From: Bacillus sp. EB01
GTDB lineage: Bacteria; Bacillota; Bacilli; Bacillales; Cytobacillaceae
Reading direction: 5' to 3'
NCBI RefSeq assembly: GCF_000613125.1
Contig: NZ_HG964497.1
Coordinates: forward strand, 602,823-666,822
DNA length: 64,000 nt
Shown here: positions 1 to 8,819 of the stretch, in pieces
Layout: each line of letters opens with the position of its first letter
Numbering within the stretch: the stretch's first letter is position 1
Position numbers and translations under genes: made by a program
The notes under the pieces: generated by a model
The model's input: the letters and a program-made list of their open reading frames with translations, nothing else
The model's database searches: none
What the model was told of the DNA's origin: nothing

Positions 1-168
1 GGCGGAACTGATGGCTCACAACTGTCCTATATGGGGCTTCCAACTCCGAATATTTTTACCGGAGGCGAGAACTTCCACGGAAAATATGAATTCATCTCAG
101 TAGATAACATGCTCAAAGCTGTCCAGGTCATAATCGGAATTGCTGAATCATTTGAGAAACGTGCATAA
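1..168 (+). CDS. pepT: Peptidase T, C-terminal fragment
   Basis: Reading from base 1 to the TAA at 166-168 gives the last 55 residues of a protein. It begins [19 protein letters not shown] and continues through a GGENFHG motif, the conserved metal-site and C-terminal region of tripeptidase T (M20 metallopeptidase family). That enzyme removes the N-terminal residue of tripeptides in the cytoplasm. The start lies outside the window, so length and operon context cannot be judged. The stop is followed by a strong terminator. Confidence 0.85.
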   Translation, partial: GGTDGSQLSYMGLPTPNIFTGGENFHGKYEFISVDNMLKAVQVIIGIAESFEKRA

Positions 169-203
169 CAACAAAGTGCAAGCGACAATTTTAACGATTA
201 AAA

Positions 204-240
204 AAGCGGCTGTCCATTTAGGACAGCCGCTTCAACTTTC
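204..240 (+). terminator. Terminator after pepT, possibly bidirectional
   Basis: A 12-bp perfect stem (204-215 with 221-232, five-base loop) sits between the convergent pepT and yhaP-like genes. The plus-strand tail is only weakly T-rich. The A-run at 200-205 gives a U-tract on the minus strand, so it can also end the yhaQP transcript. Confidence 0.8.
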
Positions 241-254
241 TAACCCACTCTTTT

Positions 255-1469
255 TTATGCCTCAGTACTCTTAGCCATTTTTATTACATCTGTAAGATTG
301 GTTTTACCGCTATATCTCATAACACCTTTTGAATAAATACGGTTTGCAATATAGCTCAAAATGCCAATTGATATTACCAGGACAACAATTGACAGGATGA
401 CCTCAAGCGAACCAGCTTCACCAAGGACAATCCTTGAGAATGTAACCATTGGCGAGAAAAATGGAATATAAGAACTTGCCAGAACGATTCCTGCATTCGG
501 ATCCATCATGGTTTTAAACCCTAAGAAGAAACCACCCATTAGCAGTATGGATATTGGGAATATGATTGTACCGATATCCTCCATCCTGCTGATCGTCGAG
601 GTTATGGAAGCAAATAACAAAGCATAGACCGTATATCCCAGCATGAAATAAAGTCCAAGGAATAAGAAGATTTTAGGATTCAAGACGGATAGGTCCAATG
701 CCATTCCCATGATGTTCATTTCCCCAGTTGTCCATCCCAGAAGCTTGGCAATGACATAACCAAGAGCGACCATCCCAATTTGCAATAGTCCTGAAAGCAT
801 TGCGGCAATGATTTTTGCATACATCATCGTAATGGGTTTCACTTTTGTAATCATGATTTCCATTACTCTGGTTGTCTTTTCTCCGGCAATCCCCAGCGAA
901 ACCGTATTTCCGAACATGATGATAAACATATACATCAAGAACAGGAAGAAGTATACTAGTCCAAGGGATTCTGTTTCCTTTAAGGTAACCTCATTCACTT
1001 TTACCGGGGTTAGAAGGGCTCCCGCAACAGCAGGATCGATGCCATTGGCTGTAACCACATTGTTTATATATTGCGGCTGAACGACAGCATTAATCAGTGC
1101 CAGTACCTGATAATCTGCCATGCGCCTGAAATGGTAGTCCACCTCGGGGGCTTCGCCACTTCCTTTCAAGACAATCAGCGCGTCAATATTTCCTGCCTCA
1201 ACCTCTTTTTTAATCCCCGAAACTTTATCTTCACCAATCTTTTTAATTTCTGCAAAATCAGCGGCGTCCCCCGCTTCGCTAGTATTGAATTCATAGGCTT
1301 GAGATTGGTCACTTACATAGACGGTCATCTTTTCTTCTTTATCAAAATAATGCATAAACCCGAAATAGCCCAGAACTACCGAAAATAGAACAGCGGCTGT
1401 TATTATGTAGCTTTTAGCTGATAAACCTTCCTTTAGATGAAACTTTAATACCGTCAGAAATTTTCTCAC
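255..1469 (-). CDS. yhaP: ABC transporter permease, NatB/YhaP family
   Basis: This 404-residue membrane protein has one N-terminal membrane segment (about residues 22-40), a roughly 130-residue extracytoplasmic domain, and five to six further segments from about residue 170 to the C-terminus. That is the ABC2-type permease layout of NatB and B. subtilis YhaP (about 420 aa). It starts immediately after the stop of the ATPase gene with no gap, so the two form one operon and one exporter. NatAB-type pumps are linked to sodium or drug efflux. The true substrate cannot be read from the sequence. Confidence 0.8.
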   Translation of the reverse strand: MRKFLTVLKFHLKEGLSAKSYIITAAVLFSVVLGYFGFMHYFDKEEKMTVYVSDQSQAYEFNTSEAGDAADFAEIKKIGEDKVSGIKKEVEAGNIDALIVLKGSGEAPEVDYHFRRMADYQVLALINAVVQPQYINNVVTANGIDPAVAGALLTPVKVNEVTLKETESLGLVYFFLFLMYMFIIMFGNTVSLGIAGEKTTRVMEIMITKVKPITMMYAKIIAAMLSGLLQIGMVALGYVIAKLLGWTTGEMNIMGMALDLSVLNPKIFLFLGLYFMLGYTVYALLFASITSTISRMEDIGTIIFPISILLMGGFFLGFKTMMDPNAGIVLASSYIPFFSPMVTFSRIVLGEAGSLEVILSIVVLVISIGILSYIANRIYSKGVMRYSGKTNLTDVIKMAKSTEA

Positions 1470-2354
1470 TTAACCCACCCTCTCGACAAAGATTTGATGC
1501 AGTGTAGGCTCTAGCAGCGAAAAGTTTTGCAAGGTAATCCCAGTGGATGCGGCTGCATTCAATATATCCATACCTTCCTTTTCGTTATGCACCTTTGCTA
1601 TGTACACATTGCCACTCTTCTCAAATGGCAAATTGAATTTGCCGAAGACAGGTTCAAGCTTCTGTGCTGAAGTGATTTTGAGATTTTTATAGCCGTAATC
1701 ATCCTTGACCTTCTGTAATTTTCCAGATACTTCAATATTTCCTTGCTTCATCAGGCACACATTCTCACAAAACATCTCAATGGATTCCATTCGATGGCTT
1801 GAAAGGATGATTGTTTTTTTCAGAGCGACAAGCTCCTCTATAACATTCCCAAGCATTGTGGCATTGACCGGGTCAAGACCGCTGAAAGGCTCATCAAGGA
1901 TAATGATATCCGGGTCATGGAGGAGGGTAGCAATAATTTGTATTTTCTGCTGGTTTCCCTTTGAAAGATCACTTGCAAGCTTATTTTTATAGTCAGTGAT
2001 TTCAAACTTCTCTAGCCAGTAATCTATTCTTTCAATCGCTTTCTTCTTGCTGAGCCCTTCAAGTTCTCCAAAGTATCTTAATTGTTCTGATACTTTTGTT
2101 TTAGGGTATAGGCCCCGTTCTTCGGGAAGGTAGCCAATCGACAACTCATCTCTGAGAAAAGGATGGCCATTCCAAAGGATTTCTCCGCTATCACGGCCAA
2201 CAAGGCCGAGCATCATCTTAATGGTTGTCGTCTTACCCGCTCCGTTCCTTCCTAGCAGGCCGAGTACCTGGCCTTCCTGCAATTCGAGGCTTATATTATT
2301 TACAGCTACATTTTCTCCATACCGCTTAGTAAGATTGCGAATTTCCAATCCCAT
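1470..2354 (-). CDS. yhaQ: ABC transporter ATP-binding protein, NatA/YhaQ family
   Basis: This 294-residue protein has Walker A GRNGAGKTT near residue 35, an ABC signature with the variant LSKGNQQK, and Walker B IIILDEPFSGLD. The C-terminal extension of about 80 residues after the nucleotide-binding domain is typical of the NatA/DrrA exporter class and matches B. subtilis YhaQ in length. It is the first gene of a two-gene operon with the permease that follows without a gap. It presumably powers efflux across the cytoplasmic membrane; the substrate is unknown. Confidence 0.85.
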   Translation of the reverse strand: MGLEIRNLTKRYGENVAVNNISLELQEGQVLGLLGRNGAGKTTTIKMMLGLVGRDSGEILWNGHPFLRDELSIGYLPEERGLYPKTKVSEQLRYFGELEGLSKKKAIERIDYWLEKFEITDYKNKLASDLSKGNQQKIQIIATLLHDPDIIILDEPFSGLDPVNATMLGNVIEELVALKKTIILSSHRMESIEMFCENVCLMKQGNIEVSGKLQKVKDDYGYKNLKITSAQKLEPVFGKFNLPFEKSGNVYIAKVHNEKEGMDILNAAASTGITLQNFSLLEPTLHQIFVERVG

Positions 2355-2529
2355 GTAGATCCCCCTTTTCCAACTCTATTATTCTGATTAACTAAATTCC
2401 AGATCCCTGGCTGTTGAAGACCTGAGCCTTATTGGCCAAATAAAAGTTGCCCACCCCTACGTATACGGCTGTTAAGAGCAATAAGTTCCCATTAATTGAA
2501 AAAATATTCCAACCAACTGCCTCCAATGC

Positions 2530-2576
2530 AAAAAACCTGTAGAATAGACTGTTTTTATCTAGTGTCTATTCTACAG
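2530..2576 (-). terminator. Terminator for the alkyltransferase-like gene
   Basis: A perfect 14-bp inverted repeat (2536-2549 with 2563-2576, 13-base loop) is followed on the minus strand by a six-base T-run at 2530-2535. It lies about 40 bases past the stop of the gene at 2615-2950. Confidence 0.85.
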
Positions 2577-2614
2577 GATACGGTTAATCCATAATTCTAT
2601 TGATAATCGTGCTA

Positions 2615-2950
2615 TTATTCTTCAAAAAATAGCATCCCATCCACTTCCAAAGGGGAATAGATTGAAGCTTGAAGATCGACCCGCCCAAATGAAAATTTAA
2701 CTCCTTCCTTTTCAAGAAGCCTGCGCTGGGTCATGTTGGTATCTTCATCCTTAATTACCAACTCTCCTTTGCTATTAACAACCCTGTGCCAGGGAAGCTG
2801 ATACTTTTCACTCATGGAGTGAAGAATTCTGACAACCTGCCTCGCTGCCCGGGGACTGCCTGCCACTCTGGCAATTTGCCCATAAGTCATAACATTTCCA
2901 CGTGGTATGTCCTTTATGATTTTAATAACTCGTTCAGAAAACTGCTCCAT
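2615..2950 (-). CDS. Alkyltransferase-like protein (Trp replaces catalytic Cys)
   Basis: At 111 residues this is only the DNA-binding/active-site domain of O6-alkylguanine-DNA alkyltransferases. The helix-turn-helix and arginine-finger region (YGQIARVAGSPRAARQV) is intact. The active-site motif reads PWHRV instead of PCHRV, so it cannot accept an alkyl group. This is the hallmark of ATL proteins (E. coli YbaZ, yeast Atl1), which bind O6-alkylguanine lesions and pass them to nucleotide-excision repair. It is monocistronic with its own terminator. The family call is secure; the role in this organism is inferred. Confidence 0.85.
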   Translation of the reverse strand: MEQFSERVIKIIKDIPRGNVMTYGQIARVAGSPRAARQVVRILHSMSEKYQLPWHRVVNSKGELVIKDEDTNMTQRRLLEKEGVKFSFGRVDLQASIYSPLEVDGMLFFEE

Positions 2951-3286
2951 TCAACATCTTTCCTTTAATCATGAAACTGAAGCCTTGTAAAAATCATCTT
3001 CAGATTCAAGCTTTTTGAAATGAACTTCTATGAAATAATACACAAGAGACCCTAATTTGTCATTGAGAAGCAAAACGCAATTCATTACGTGTGAAAGCCT
3101 TTTTGTACGATGAGGGCATAGCATTTCAGGTAAACCGTTCGACAAAATTCGAGAACACCCTAAATAGAATCAAGCTTTTTTCCACCGATAATATTTTTTC
3201 AGATTACTCCAAAAAATAGTTCTATAAACCTTTTCCTCTTTAAAGTATTATTAAGGTATAGCATTGGGAAGGGGCAACCAACTGGA
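2951..3286. other. Divergent intergenic region, no gene seen
   Basis: This 336-bp AT-rich stretch lies between the alkyltransferase-like gene (minus) and the diguanylate cyclase gene (plus). It must hold both promoters. I see no reading frame with a ribosome binding site, no strong hairpin with a T-run, and no recognisable riboswitch. Confidence 0.5.
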
Positions 3287-4543
3287 ATGAAGAAAGCAAG
3301 AGTTTACGATTTTGTTTTGTTTTTTTTCGCAATAACTATTGCCTTTTATTCGAGAGAATTACCGATAGATACAAACTTGTATTTGAAAACATTGCTTTTA
3401 TTTTTATCATTCTCCATGTTATATCAGCATCTTCGGATTGTAGACAAAACCGGCAGCGCCTCTGTTGATTACGGCATCAATTACGGTCTTGCTTTTGGAA
3501 TTTTTGCTGGCCCTATAGGATTATTTATCTTCGAAAGTATCTATCGGTTTTTAGTTTATTTCAGGCGGAAACAAACAAAAACTGATGATCCCGAGGAATT
3601 ATTTGATACATTTTACAACATTGGTGCTTTTACTATTATCAATTCATTTGCTTATTATGTTTATAATCTCTTTAAACCTTCAATTGAAGAAGCATTTCCA
3701 ATTGGCTTTTGGCTTTTAATCATCTTGCTTGTTGGTATTACATCTTTATTAATTGACGTTTTTTTAATCGTAGCTTTTTACTTCCTTGGGGATATCAAAA
3801 CCGCAACTGAAGCGATTGATTTCATTAAAAGCCGGAACGTCCTTGATATGGGGAAAACAGCTCTGACCAATGGCCTGCTGCTTCTATTTCTATTTGACAT
3901 TGATTGGGCTATGCTCTTTGTGTTATTCTGCCTGAATTACATTGTCAGCCTGTCGTTTTACTCAAAATCGCAAAGCATTCAAGATAAATTTGAACGAGAT
4001 AAATTCGAACAAATGGCTTACACAGACTTCCTGACAGGAGTCAACAATCGTGCGTTTATGGACAAGCGAATGGCTGAACTTGGCGGCACTCAAGAATATA
4101 TTGGAATCATTGTTGCCGATATTGATAACTTTAAAAGTATTAATGACAGTTACAACCATTCAGTAGGTGACCAGGTTATTAAACATTTTGCCAGCACATT
4201 GAAAAGCTATTTAAACAGTAACGATAATCTGTTCAGAAGCGGTGGCGAGGAATTCACCATTTTCCTTTGCAATCGAAATTATCTTCAATGCAAAGAGTTG
4301 GTTGAAAGAATCTTGAACGGGCTAGATGAAAAAATTGTGGAAGCGGAATTTGGGTCTGAGCATGTACATATTCCCTATACTTCTTCTTTTGGGCTTTATT
4401 ATTTTAAGGTGAAAAGCCAAAGCTCAATGGAGAAAGGCTATATCCAGGCTGACCAGCTGCTTTTGGAAGCCAAACAGCTCGGTCGGAACCGGGTGACTGC
4501 CTCCAGTGAATGTACTGAACTTGAACCAACTCTGGTAAAATAA
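3287..4543 (+). CDS. Membrane-bound diguanylate cyclase (GGDEF domain)
   Basis: The 418-residue protein has about six membrane segments in residues 5-220, then a cytoplasmic GGDEF domain from about 240 to 400. The domain opens with DFLTGVNNR and carries the active-site motif GGEEF at about residues 319-323, so synthesis of c-di-GMP from GTP is expected. The inhibitory RxxD site, normally five residues before GGEEF, reads NSND, so product inhibition at that site is probably absent. The N-terminal half is an integral-membrane sensor of unknown input. It stands alone and ends in a terminator. Confidence 0.85.
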   Translation: MKKARVYDFVLFFFAITIAFYSRELPIDTNLYLKTLLLFLSFSMLYQHLRIVDKTGSASVDYGINYGLAFGIFAGPIGLFIFESIYRFLVYFRRKQTKTDDPEELFDTFYNIGAFTIINSFAYYVYNLFKPSIEEAFPIGFWLLIILLVGITSLLIDVFLIVAFYFLGDIKTATEAIDFIKSRNVLDMGKTALTNGLLLLFLFDIDWAMLFVLFCLNYIVSLSFYSKSQSIQDKFERDKFEQMAYTDFLTGVNNRAFMDKRMAELGGTQEYIGIIVADIDNFKSINDSYNHSVGDQVIKHFASTLKSYLNSNDNLFRSGGEEFTIFLCNRNYLQCKELVERILNGLDEKIVEAEFGSEHVHIPYTSSFGLYYFKVKSQSSMEKGYIQADQLLLEAKQLGRNRVTASSECTELEPTLVK

Positions 4544-4546
4544 CTT

Positions 4547-4575
4547 GCCATTCCCGATAAAGGAATGGCTTTTTG
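4547..4575 (+). terminator. Terminator after the diguanylate cyclase gene
   Basis: An 8-bp stem (4547-4554 with 4562-4569) is followed by TTTTTGCTTT. Confidence 0.8.
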
Positions 4576-4689
4576 CTTTAAGTGCTACTTAAAATATTTG
4601 ACAGTTTAAGGTATAATAGGCGATGGTAATTAGTTATGTTATTGGGCAATCATTCATTGCTTACTTTTGTGGAAAGAGAGTGTGACCAT

Positions 4690-5409
4690 ATGGGCCGCAA
4701 ATGGAATAATATTAAAGAAAAAAAGGCTTCAAAAGATGCAAACACAAGCCGAATTTACGCTAAGTTTGGCCGTGAAATATATGTAGCAGCAAGGCAAGGA
4801 GAGCCTGATCCCGAGTCCAACCAGGCACTTAAGGTTGTTCTTGAACGCGCTAAGACATACAGTGTTCCCAAGCATATTATTGAAAAAGCAATTGAAAAAG
4901 CAAAGGGCGGTTCTGAAGAAGCCTACACCGAGCTGCGGTATGAAGGCTTTGGCCCGAGCGGCTCGATGGTAATCGTAGATGCATTGACCAACAACGTCAA
5001 CCGCACAGCATCCGATGTCCGCGCTGCCTTTGGCAAAAATGGCGGCAATATGGGTGTAAGCGGGTCTGTTTCTTACATGTTTGATGCTACAGCGGTCTTT
5101 GGTATCGAAGGAAAGACTTCTGATGAGGTGCTCGAGCTTCTTATGGAAGCTGATGTGGATGTACGGGATATCATTGAAGAGGAAGACTCTGTCATTGTCT
5201 ATGCAGAGCCAGACCAATTCCATGCAGTACAGGAAGCATTTAAACAGGCTGGCATCACCGAATTCACTATTGCCGAACTCACTATGCTCGCCCAAACTGA
5301 TGTGACACTAGATGGGGATACGTTAGCCAAATTCGAGAAAATGATTGATGCCCTTGAGGACCTTGAAGATGTCCGCCAAGTATACCATAACGTGGATCTG
5401 AGTGAATAA
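4690..5409 (+). CDS. yeeI: YebC/PmpR-family protein YeeI
   Basis: The protein begins [16 protein letters not shown], the characteristic N-terminus of the YebC family, and is very close to B. subtilis YeeI over about 239 residues. I chose the ATG at 4690 because it matches the family start. An upstream in-frame ATG at 4636 would add 18 unconserved residues. YebC-family proteins were first described as DNA-binding regulators; some act on ribosomes stalled at proline-rich stretches. Which role applies here cannot be told from sequence. It is a single gene ended by a terminator. Confidence 0.9.
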   Translation: MGRKWNNIKEKKASKDANTSRIYAKFGREIYVAARQGEPDPESNQALKVVLERAKTYSVPKHIIEKAIEKAKGGSEEAYTELRYEGFGPSGSMVIVDALTNNVNRTASDVRAAFGKNGGNMGVSGSVSYMFDATAVFGIEGKTSDEVLELLMEADVDVRDIIEEEDSVIVYAEPDQFHAVQEAFKQAGITEFTIAELTMLAQTDVTLDGDTLAKFEKMIDALEDLEDVRQVYHNVDLSE

Positions 5410-5419
5410 ATATAACAAT

Positions 5420-5451
5420 GGCTTTCCGGTTTAAGGGAAAGCCTTTTCTTT
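5420..5451 (+). terminator. Terminator after yeeI
   Basis: An 8-bp stem (5420-5427 with 5436-5443) is followed by TTTTCTTTT. Confidence 0.8.
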
Positions 5452-5530
5452 TGCCCGGGCTAAATCTGAATCTTTTTATTTCATCATACGTATTACTTGT
5501 TACAAGTCAGTTGTATTGAAAGGAGCCACC

Positions 5531-7228
5531 ATGGGGAATATCTATATTTTTTCATTGATTTTCGGGTTGCTGGCATCAATTCTTATTTTTCCATTTACAG
5601 CCAATCAGCCTGCAGCAAAGGCAAAAACGGCTAAAAAGAAGGACTACAAGCCTGGATTGGGAATTCTGGCAGGAATAGCAATTATTTTTACTATAGTTAT
5701 TTTTATTTATTATTATATAACTAATCTAGATAGGAACTTCTCTTCCTTCTGGCCATTTCTCATCCTCATCTCCGCTTTGGGTGCTCTGCTGGCCCGGGGA
5801 AAGGAACAACTTATAAAGTCATTGATCTTTATTGCGAGCCTTTTGCTTGGACTTTATTTCATGACAGCCTTTCTATTTAATGCTGATGAAAAGTTCGAAA
5901 CTGCAAAAATGGAGCAGCAGACCGAGATAAAGACCTTTGATGAAACAAAGACGCCCGCCAGCGTCCCGCCTCAATTTGCCCGGAATAAAATGAGAAAAGC
6001 GTTTGGCCAAGTACCAAATACCAGCTACTATGAGCTCGGCAGTCTGCAGATTCAAAAGATAAATAATGAGTATGTCTATATTGCTCCTGTTGAGTTTTCC
6101 GGATTATTCAAATGGCTCAATGGCGATAAGACCCCGGGTTATTTTACTCTAAGTGCTACAGACTCTACAGCAAACCCGAAATTTGTTAAATCAGATATGA
6201 TCTATACCCCATCATCTTATTTTGGTAAAAATATTGAACGCCATATCAGGATGCAATATCCGGAATATATTTTTAAAGGCGATGTTCAGCTTGAAATCGA
6301 TGAGGAAGGCAAACCTTATTATATCCGTTCTTATGGTAATTTCATTTCAGCAAGAAATGGATTTTCTGTTAAAGGCATCGTTGTCGTTGATCCTTTAAGC
6401 GGCAAGACCGAAGACTTTTTATTAAAGGATGCACCTTCATTCATAGATGGTTCTGTTTCACCTGAAGTTGTGAGCCTACAAAACAGCTATTTCGGCAAAT
6501 ATATACATGGTTTTTGGAACAGCATGTTCGGAAAAACCGATGTGAAGCTTCCTTCAGATGAGGGAACGGAAGCTAATGTGACTCCAATCTTTGATGAAAA
6601 CGGAGTTATGTATTATTTCACCGACTTCACTAGCCCGAAGGAAGGCGTCGATTCAATGCTCGGCTATTCACTGACAGACTCACGCAGCGGGGATGCCACC
6701 TATTATACGGGCAACCTTGAAGAATCGTATATGGATTCCGAAGGTGCCTTGCAAATTATTGAGAAAAAATTCATTGAAAAGAAGTGGAAGGGCCGGATGC
6801 CAGTCCTCTATAACTTCTATGGAGAAGCAAGCTGGCTGACACCTGTTCTTGATTCAAACGGGTTTCTACAAAATTACTTTATCGTCTCAGCTGCAAACCC
6901 AGAGATTTCAGTATACGGTACAACACCGAATGATGCTCTCCGCCAATATAAACTTGCCCTCCAACGAGGCGGTGGTGGTGTTGATGGCAGTTCCCAGGCT
7001 GAAGAAAAGCAAGTAAGCGGTACGGTCCTCCGTGTGTATAAGGAAAAGTCAGGAGACTACACTGCTGTATCGTTCCTGCTTGATAACCGCCAAAACTTTA
7101 TTCTCTCATCCGAACGGCTTCCGCTTGCTATTTATCTGAAAGAGGGAGACAAGGTCGTTATTACCTATCTCGATACAGGTGAAACTTTCCTGACTGTTAA
7201 AGAGATGAGGATAGAAGGATTAGAATAA
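5531..7228 (+). CDS. Membrane protein with large extracytoplasmic domain, unknown function
   Basis: I do not recognise this 565-residue protein. It has four hydrophobic segments in the first 120 residues (about 3-20, 42-62, 72-90, 97-115), then a soluble part of about 450 residues predicted outside the membrane, rich in Tyr, Phe and Gly. The last 70 residues resemble a small beta-barrel-like domain after a GGGGVDGSSQ linker. I chose the ATG at 5531 because an AAAGGAG ribosome binding site lies 5 bases upstream; a TTG at 5516 precedes that site. It is monocistronic between terminators. No catalytic motif was found. Confidence 0.6.
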   Translation: MGNIYIFSLIFGLLASILIFPFTANQPAAKAKTAKKKDYKPGLGILAGIAIIFTIVIFIYYYITNLDRNFSSFWPFLILISALGALLARGKEQLIKSLIFIASLLLGLYFMTAFLFNADEKFETAKMEQQTEIKTFDETKTPASVPPQFARNKMRKAFGQVPNTSYYELGSLQIQKINNEYVYIAPVEFSGLFKWLNGDKTPGYFTLSATDSTANPKFVKSDMIYTPSSYFGKNIERHIRMQYPEYIFKGDVQLEIDEEGKPYYIRSYGNFISARNGFSVKGIVVVDPLSGKTEDFLLKDAPSFIDGSVSPEVVSLQNSYFGKYIHGFWNSMFGKTDVKLPSDEGTEANVTPIFDENGVMYYFTDFTSPKEGVDSMLGYSLTDSRSGDATYYTGNLEESYMDSEGALQIIEKKFIEKKWKGRMPVLYNFYGEASWLTPVLDSNGFLQNYFIVSAANPEISVYGTTPNDALRQYKLALQRGGGGVDGSSQAEEKQVSGTVLRVYKEKSGDYTAVSFLLDNRQNFILSSERLPLAIYLKEGDKVVITYLDTGETFLTVKEMRIEGLE

Positions 7229-7233
7229 TACGA

Positions 7234-7266
7234 AAAACACGATGGGGCTTTCCCCATCGTGTTTTT
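7234..7266 (+). terminator. Bidirectional terminator between convergent genes
   Basis: A stem of about 12 bp (around 7235-7247 with 7251-7263) has a T-run on the plus strand and an A-run giving U's on the minus strand. It serves the membrane-protein gene and the cupin gene. Confidence 0.85.
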
Positions 7267-7278
7267 TTGTTTTTTATC

Positions 7279-7779
7279 TTATTTTACCCACTTACGGAGT
7301 AAAGGTCCGTTGTCGCCATAAACTGGGTCAGTTTCCGGTACAGGAACATTCTTGATTTCCTGGAGAGCTTCAGCCCGCTTGGCCGGATCCTGCTGGATTA
7401 TATTAGGGGTCATCCCATTTGGATATGCGCCTATGACTTCGAACTCCTCACTTGCTTCTACAAGCTGATGACCGGTTCCAGCCGGAAGCAGGACAACATC
7501 CCCAGCTTTGACTTCCAGACGTTTCCCTGAATCACCGCCTAGCAGAATAGTTGCCTGTCCAGACCTTACGCCTAAAGCTTCATGGGTATTGGAGTGATAA
7601 TGATGATAATCATAAATGCCTCCAGACCAACTGCCTGTCCAATTATGGCGGTTGAATGTTGCTACAATTTCATTGGGGTTATCACTAAAGATGCCCTCGT
7701 AGATAATCACTGGTAATTCTTGATTGTTTGGAATCCGTCCATCGTCCTTAAGGAAAAATGAACGTTCATTCGCTGACAT
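7279..7779 (-). CDS. yjlB: Cupin-domain protein, YjlB family
   Basis: This 166-residue single-domain cupin has the first cupin motif around residues 57-70 (YHHYHSNTHEALGV), with three or four His plus a Glu as likely metal ligands. The second motif lies near LPAGTGHQLV. Sequence and length match B. subtilis YjlB, whose function is not established. It may be a small metal-dependent enzyme or binding protein. It stands alone, with a ribosome binding site (AAAGGAGAG) directly upstream. Confidence 0.8.
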   Translation of the reverse strand: MSANERSFFLKDDGRIPNNQELPVIIYEGIFSDNPNEIVATFNRHNWTGSWSGGIYDYHHYHSNTHEALGVRSGQATILLGGDSGKRLEVKAGDVVLLPAGTGHQLVEASEEFEVIGAYPNGMTPNIIQQDPAKRAEALQEIKNVPVPETDPVYGDNGPLLRKWVK

Positions 7780-7817
7780 AACGAAACTCTCCTTTCTATA
7801 GCCATATGTTTTATTGG

Positions 7818-8669
7818 TTAAAGATTTCTTGCGTTAAAGGTATCTCCTTTATCCAAATTTCCTGCCTCATAGCCTTTGTAAAACCATCTCTTCCTTTGCT
7901 CAGAGGTTCCATGTGTAAAACTGTCTGGAACCACATAACCTTGCGATCGTTTCTGAATGGTATCATCACCTACTGCCATTGCGGCATTCAAGGCTTCCTC
8001 AAGATCTCCCTCTTCCAGGTATCCCATTCCTTGTGCATGATGAGCAAAAACGCCTGCATAGTAGTCAGCCTGCAGTTCAAAGCGAACCTGATATTGGTTG
8101 AATTGCTTCTCATTCAACCTTTGGCGCTGAGCAGCCAATTTATCACTTTGTCCGAGCAATGTCTGTACATGGTGGCCTACTTCGTGCGCGACAACATAGG
8201 CCATGGCAAAATCACCTGGCGCCTGAAACTTTGTCTGCAAATCTTGATAGAAGCTTAAATCAATATACAGCTTTTGATCTCCCGGACAATAAAATGGTCC
8301 GACCGCCGCACTGGCAGAGCCACAAGCTGACTGGACACTTCCTGTATATAACACCAATGTTGGCTCTTTATACTCGAGCCCCTGTTCCCTGAATATCTCG
8401 GACCAAACTTGTTCAGTATCTGCAAGAACAACTGAAACAAAATCAGCCAGTTCCTGCTCTTCTGCTGTTTCCTGGTATGGTGCTGGCGATTGCATGCCAG
8501 TACCGCCCCCCATACCGTTTAAAAGGCTGCCAAGGTCCCCTCCACCAAGAAAAGTCATGATTAGAACCAGCACAAGCCCGCCAATCCCGCCGCCAAGAAG
8601 CTTCCCGCCGCCACCCATACCTCGTCTATCTTCAACATTGGAACTTCCTTGTCTTCCTCTCCATTGCAT
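7818..8669 (-). CDS. Neutral zinc metallopeptidase, YpfJ family
   Basis: The protein (283 aa from the ATG at 8669) opens with a Gly/Arg-rich cytoplasmic stretch, MQWRGRQGSSNVEDRRGMG, then one membrane segment at about residues 23-45. A soluble domain follows with the zinc motif HEVGHH near residue 165 and a downstream ELQADYYAGVFAH glutamate ligand. This is the putative neutral zinc metallopeptidase family (YpfJ/KPN_02809). I chose the ATG at 8669 because AAGGAGGA lies 7-8 bases upstream; an upstream frame extension would bury it. Substrates are unknown. Confidence 0.85.
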   Translation of the reverse strand: MQWRGRQGSSNVEDRRGMGGGGKLLGGGIGGLVLVLIMTFLGGGDLGSLLNGMGGGTGMQSPAPYQETAEEQELADFVSVVLADTEQVWSEIFREQGLEYKEPTLVLYTGSVQSACGSASAAVGPFYCPGDQKLYIDLSFYQDLQTKFQAPGDFAMAYVVAHEVGHHVQTLLGQSDKLAAQRQRLNEKQFNQYQVRFELQADYYAGVFAHHAQGMGYLEEGDLEEALNAAMAVGDDTIQKRSQGYVVPDSFTHGTSEQRKRWFYKGYEAGNLDKGDTFNARNL

Positions 8670-8779
8670 CTGTTGTTCCTCCTTGGAGTAAATAAAGATC
8701 ATTTCACTTTTACTCCCTTATACCCAGTTAAGCTGCTTTTAAAATCTAAATTGCAGGAACCGTTATTTTCCATTGAAAC

Positions 8780-8813
8780 TAAAAAGGAGCAGGCATTTCT
8801 AATTCCTGCTCCT
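8780..8813 (-). terminator. Terminator for the two-component operon
   Basis: A 9-10 bp stem built on AGGAGCAGG/CCTGCTCCT is followed on the minus strand by a T-run. It lies just past the histidine kinase stop. Confidence 0.75.
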
Positions 8814-8819
8814 TCTCCG

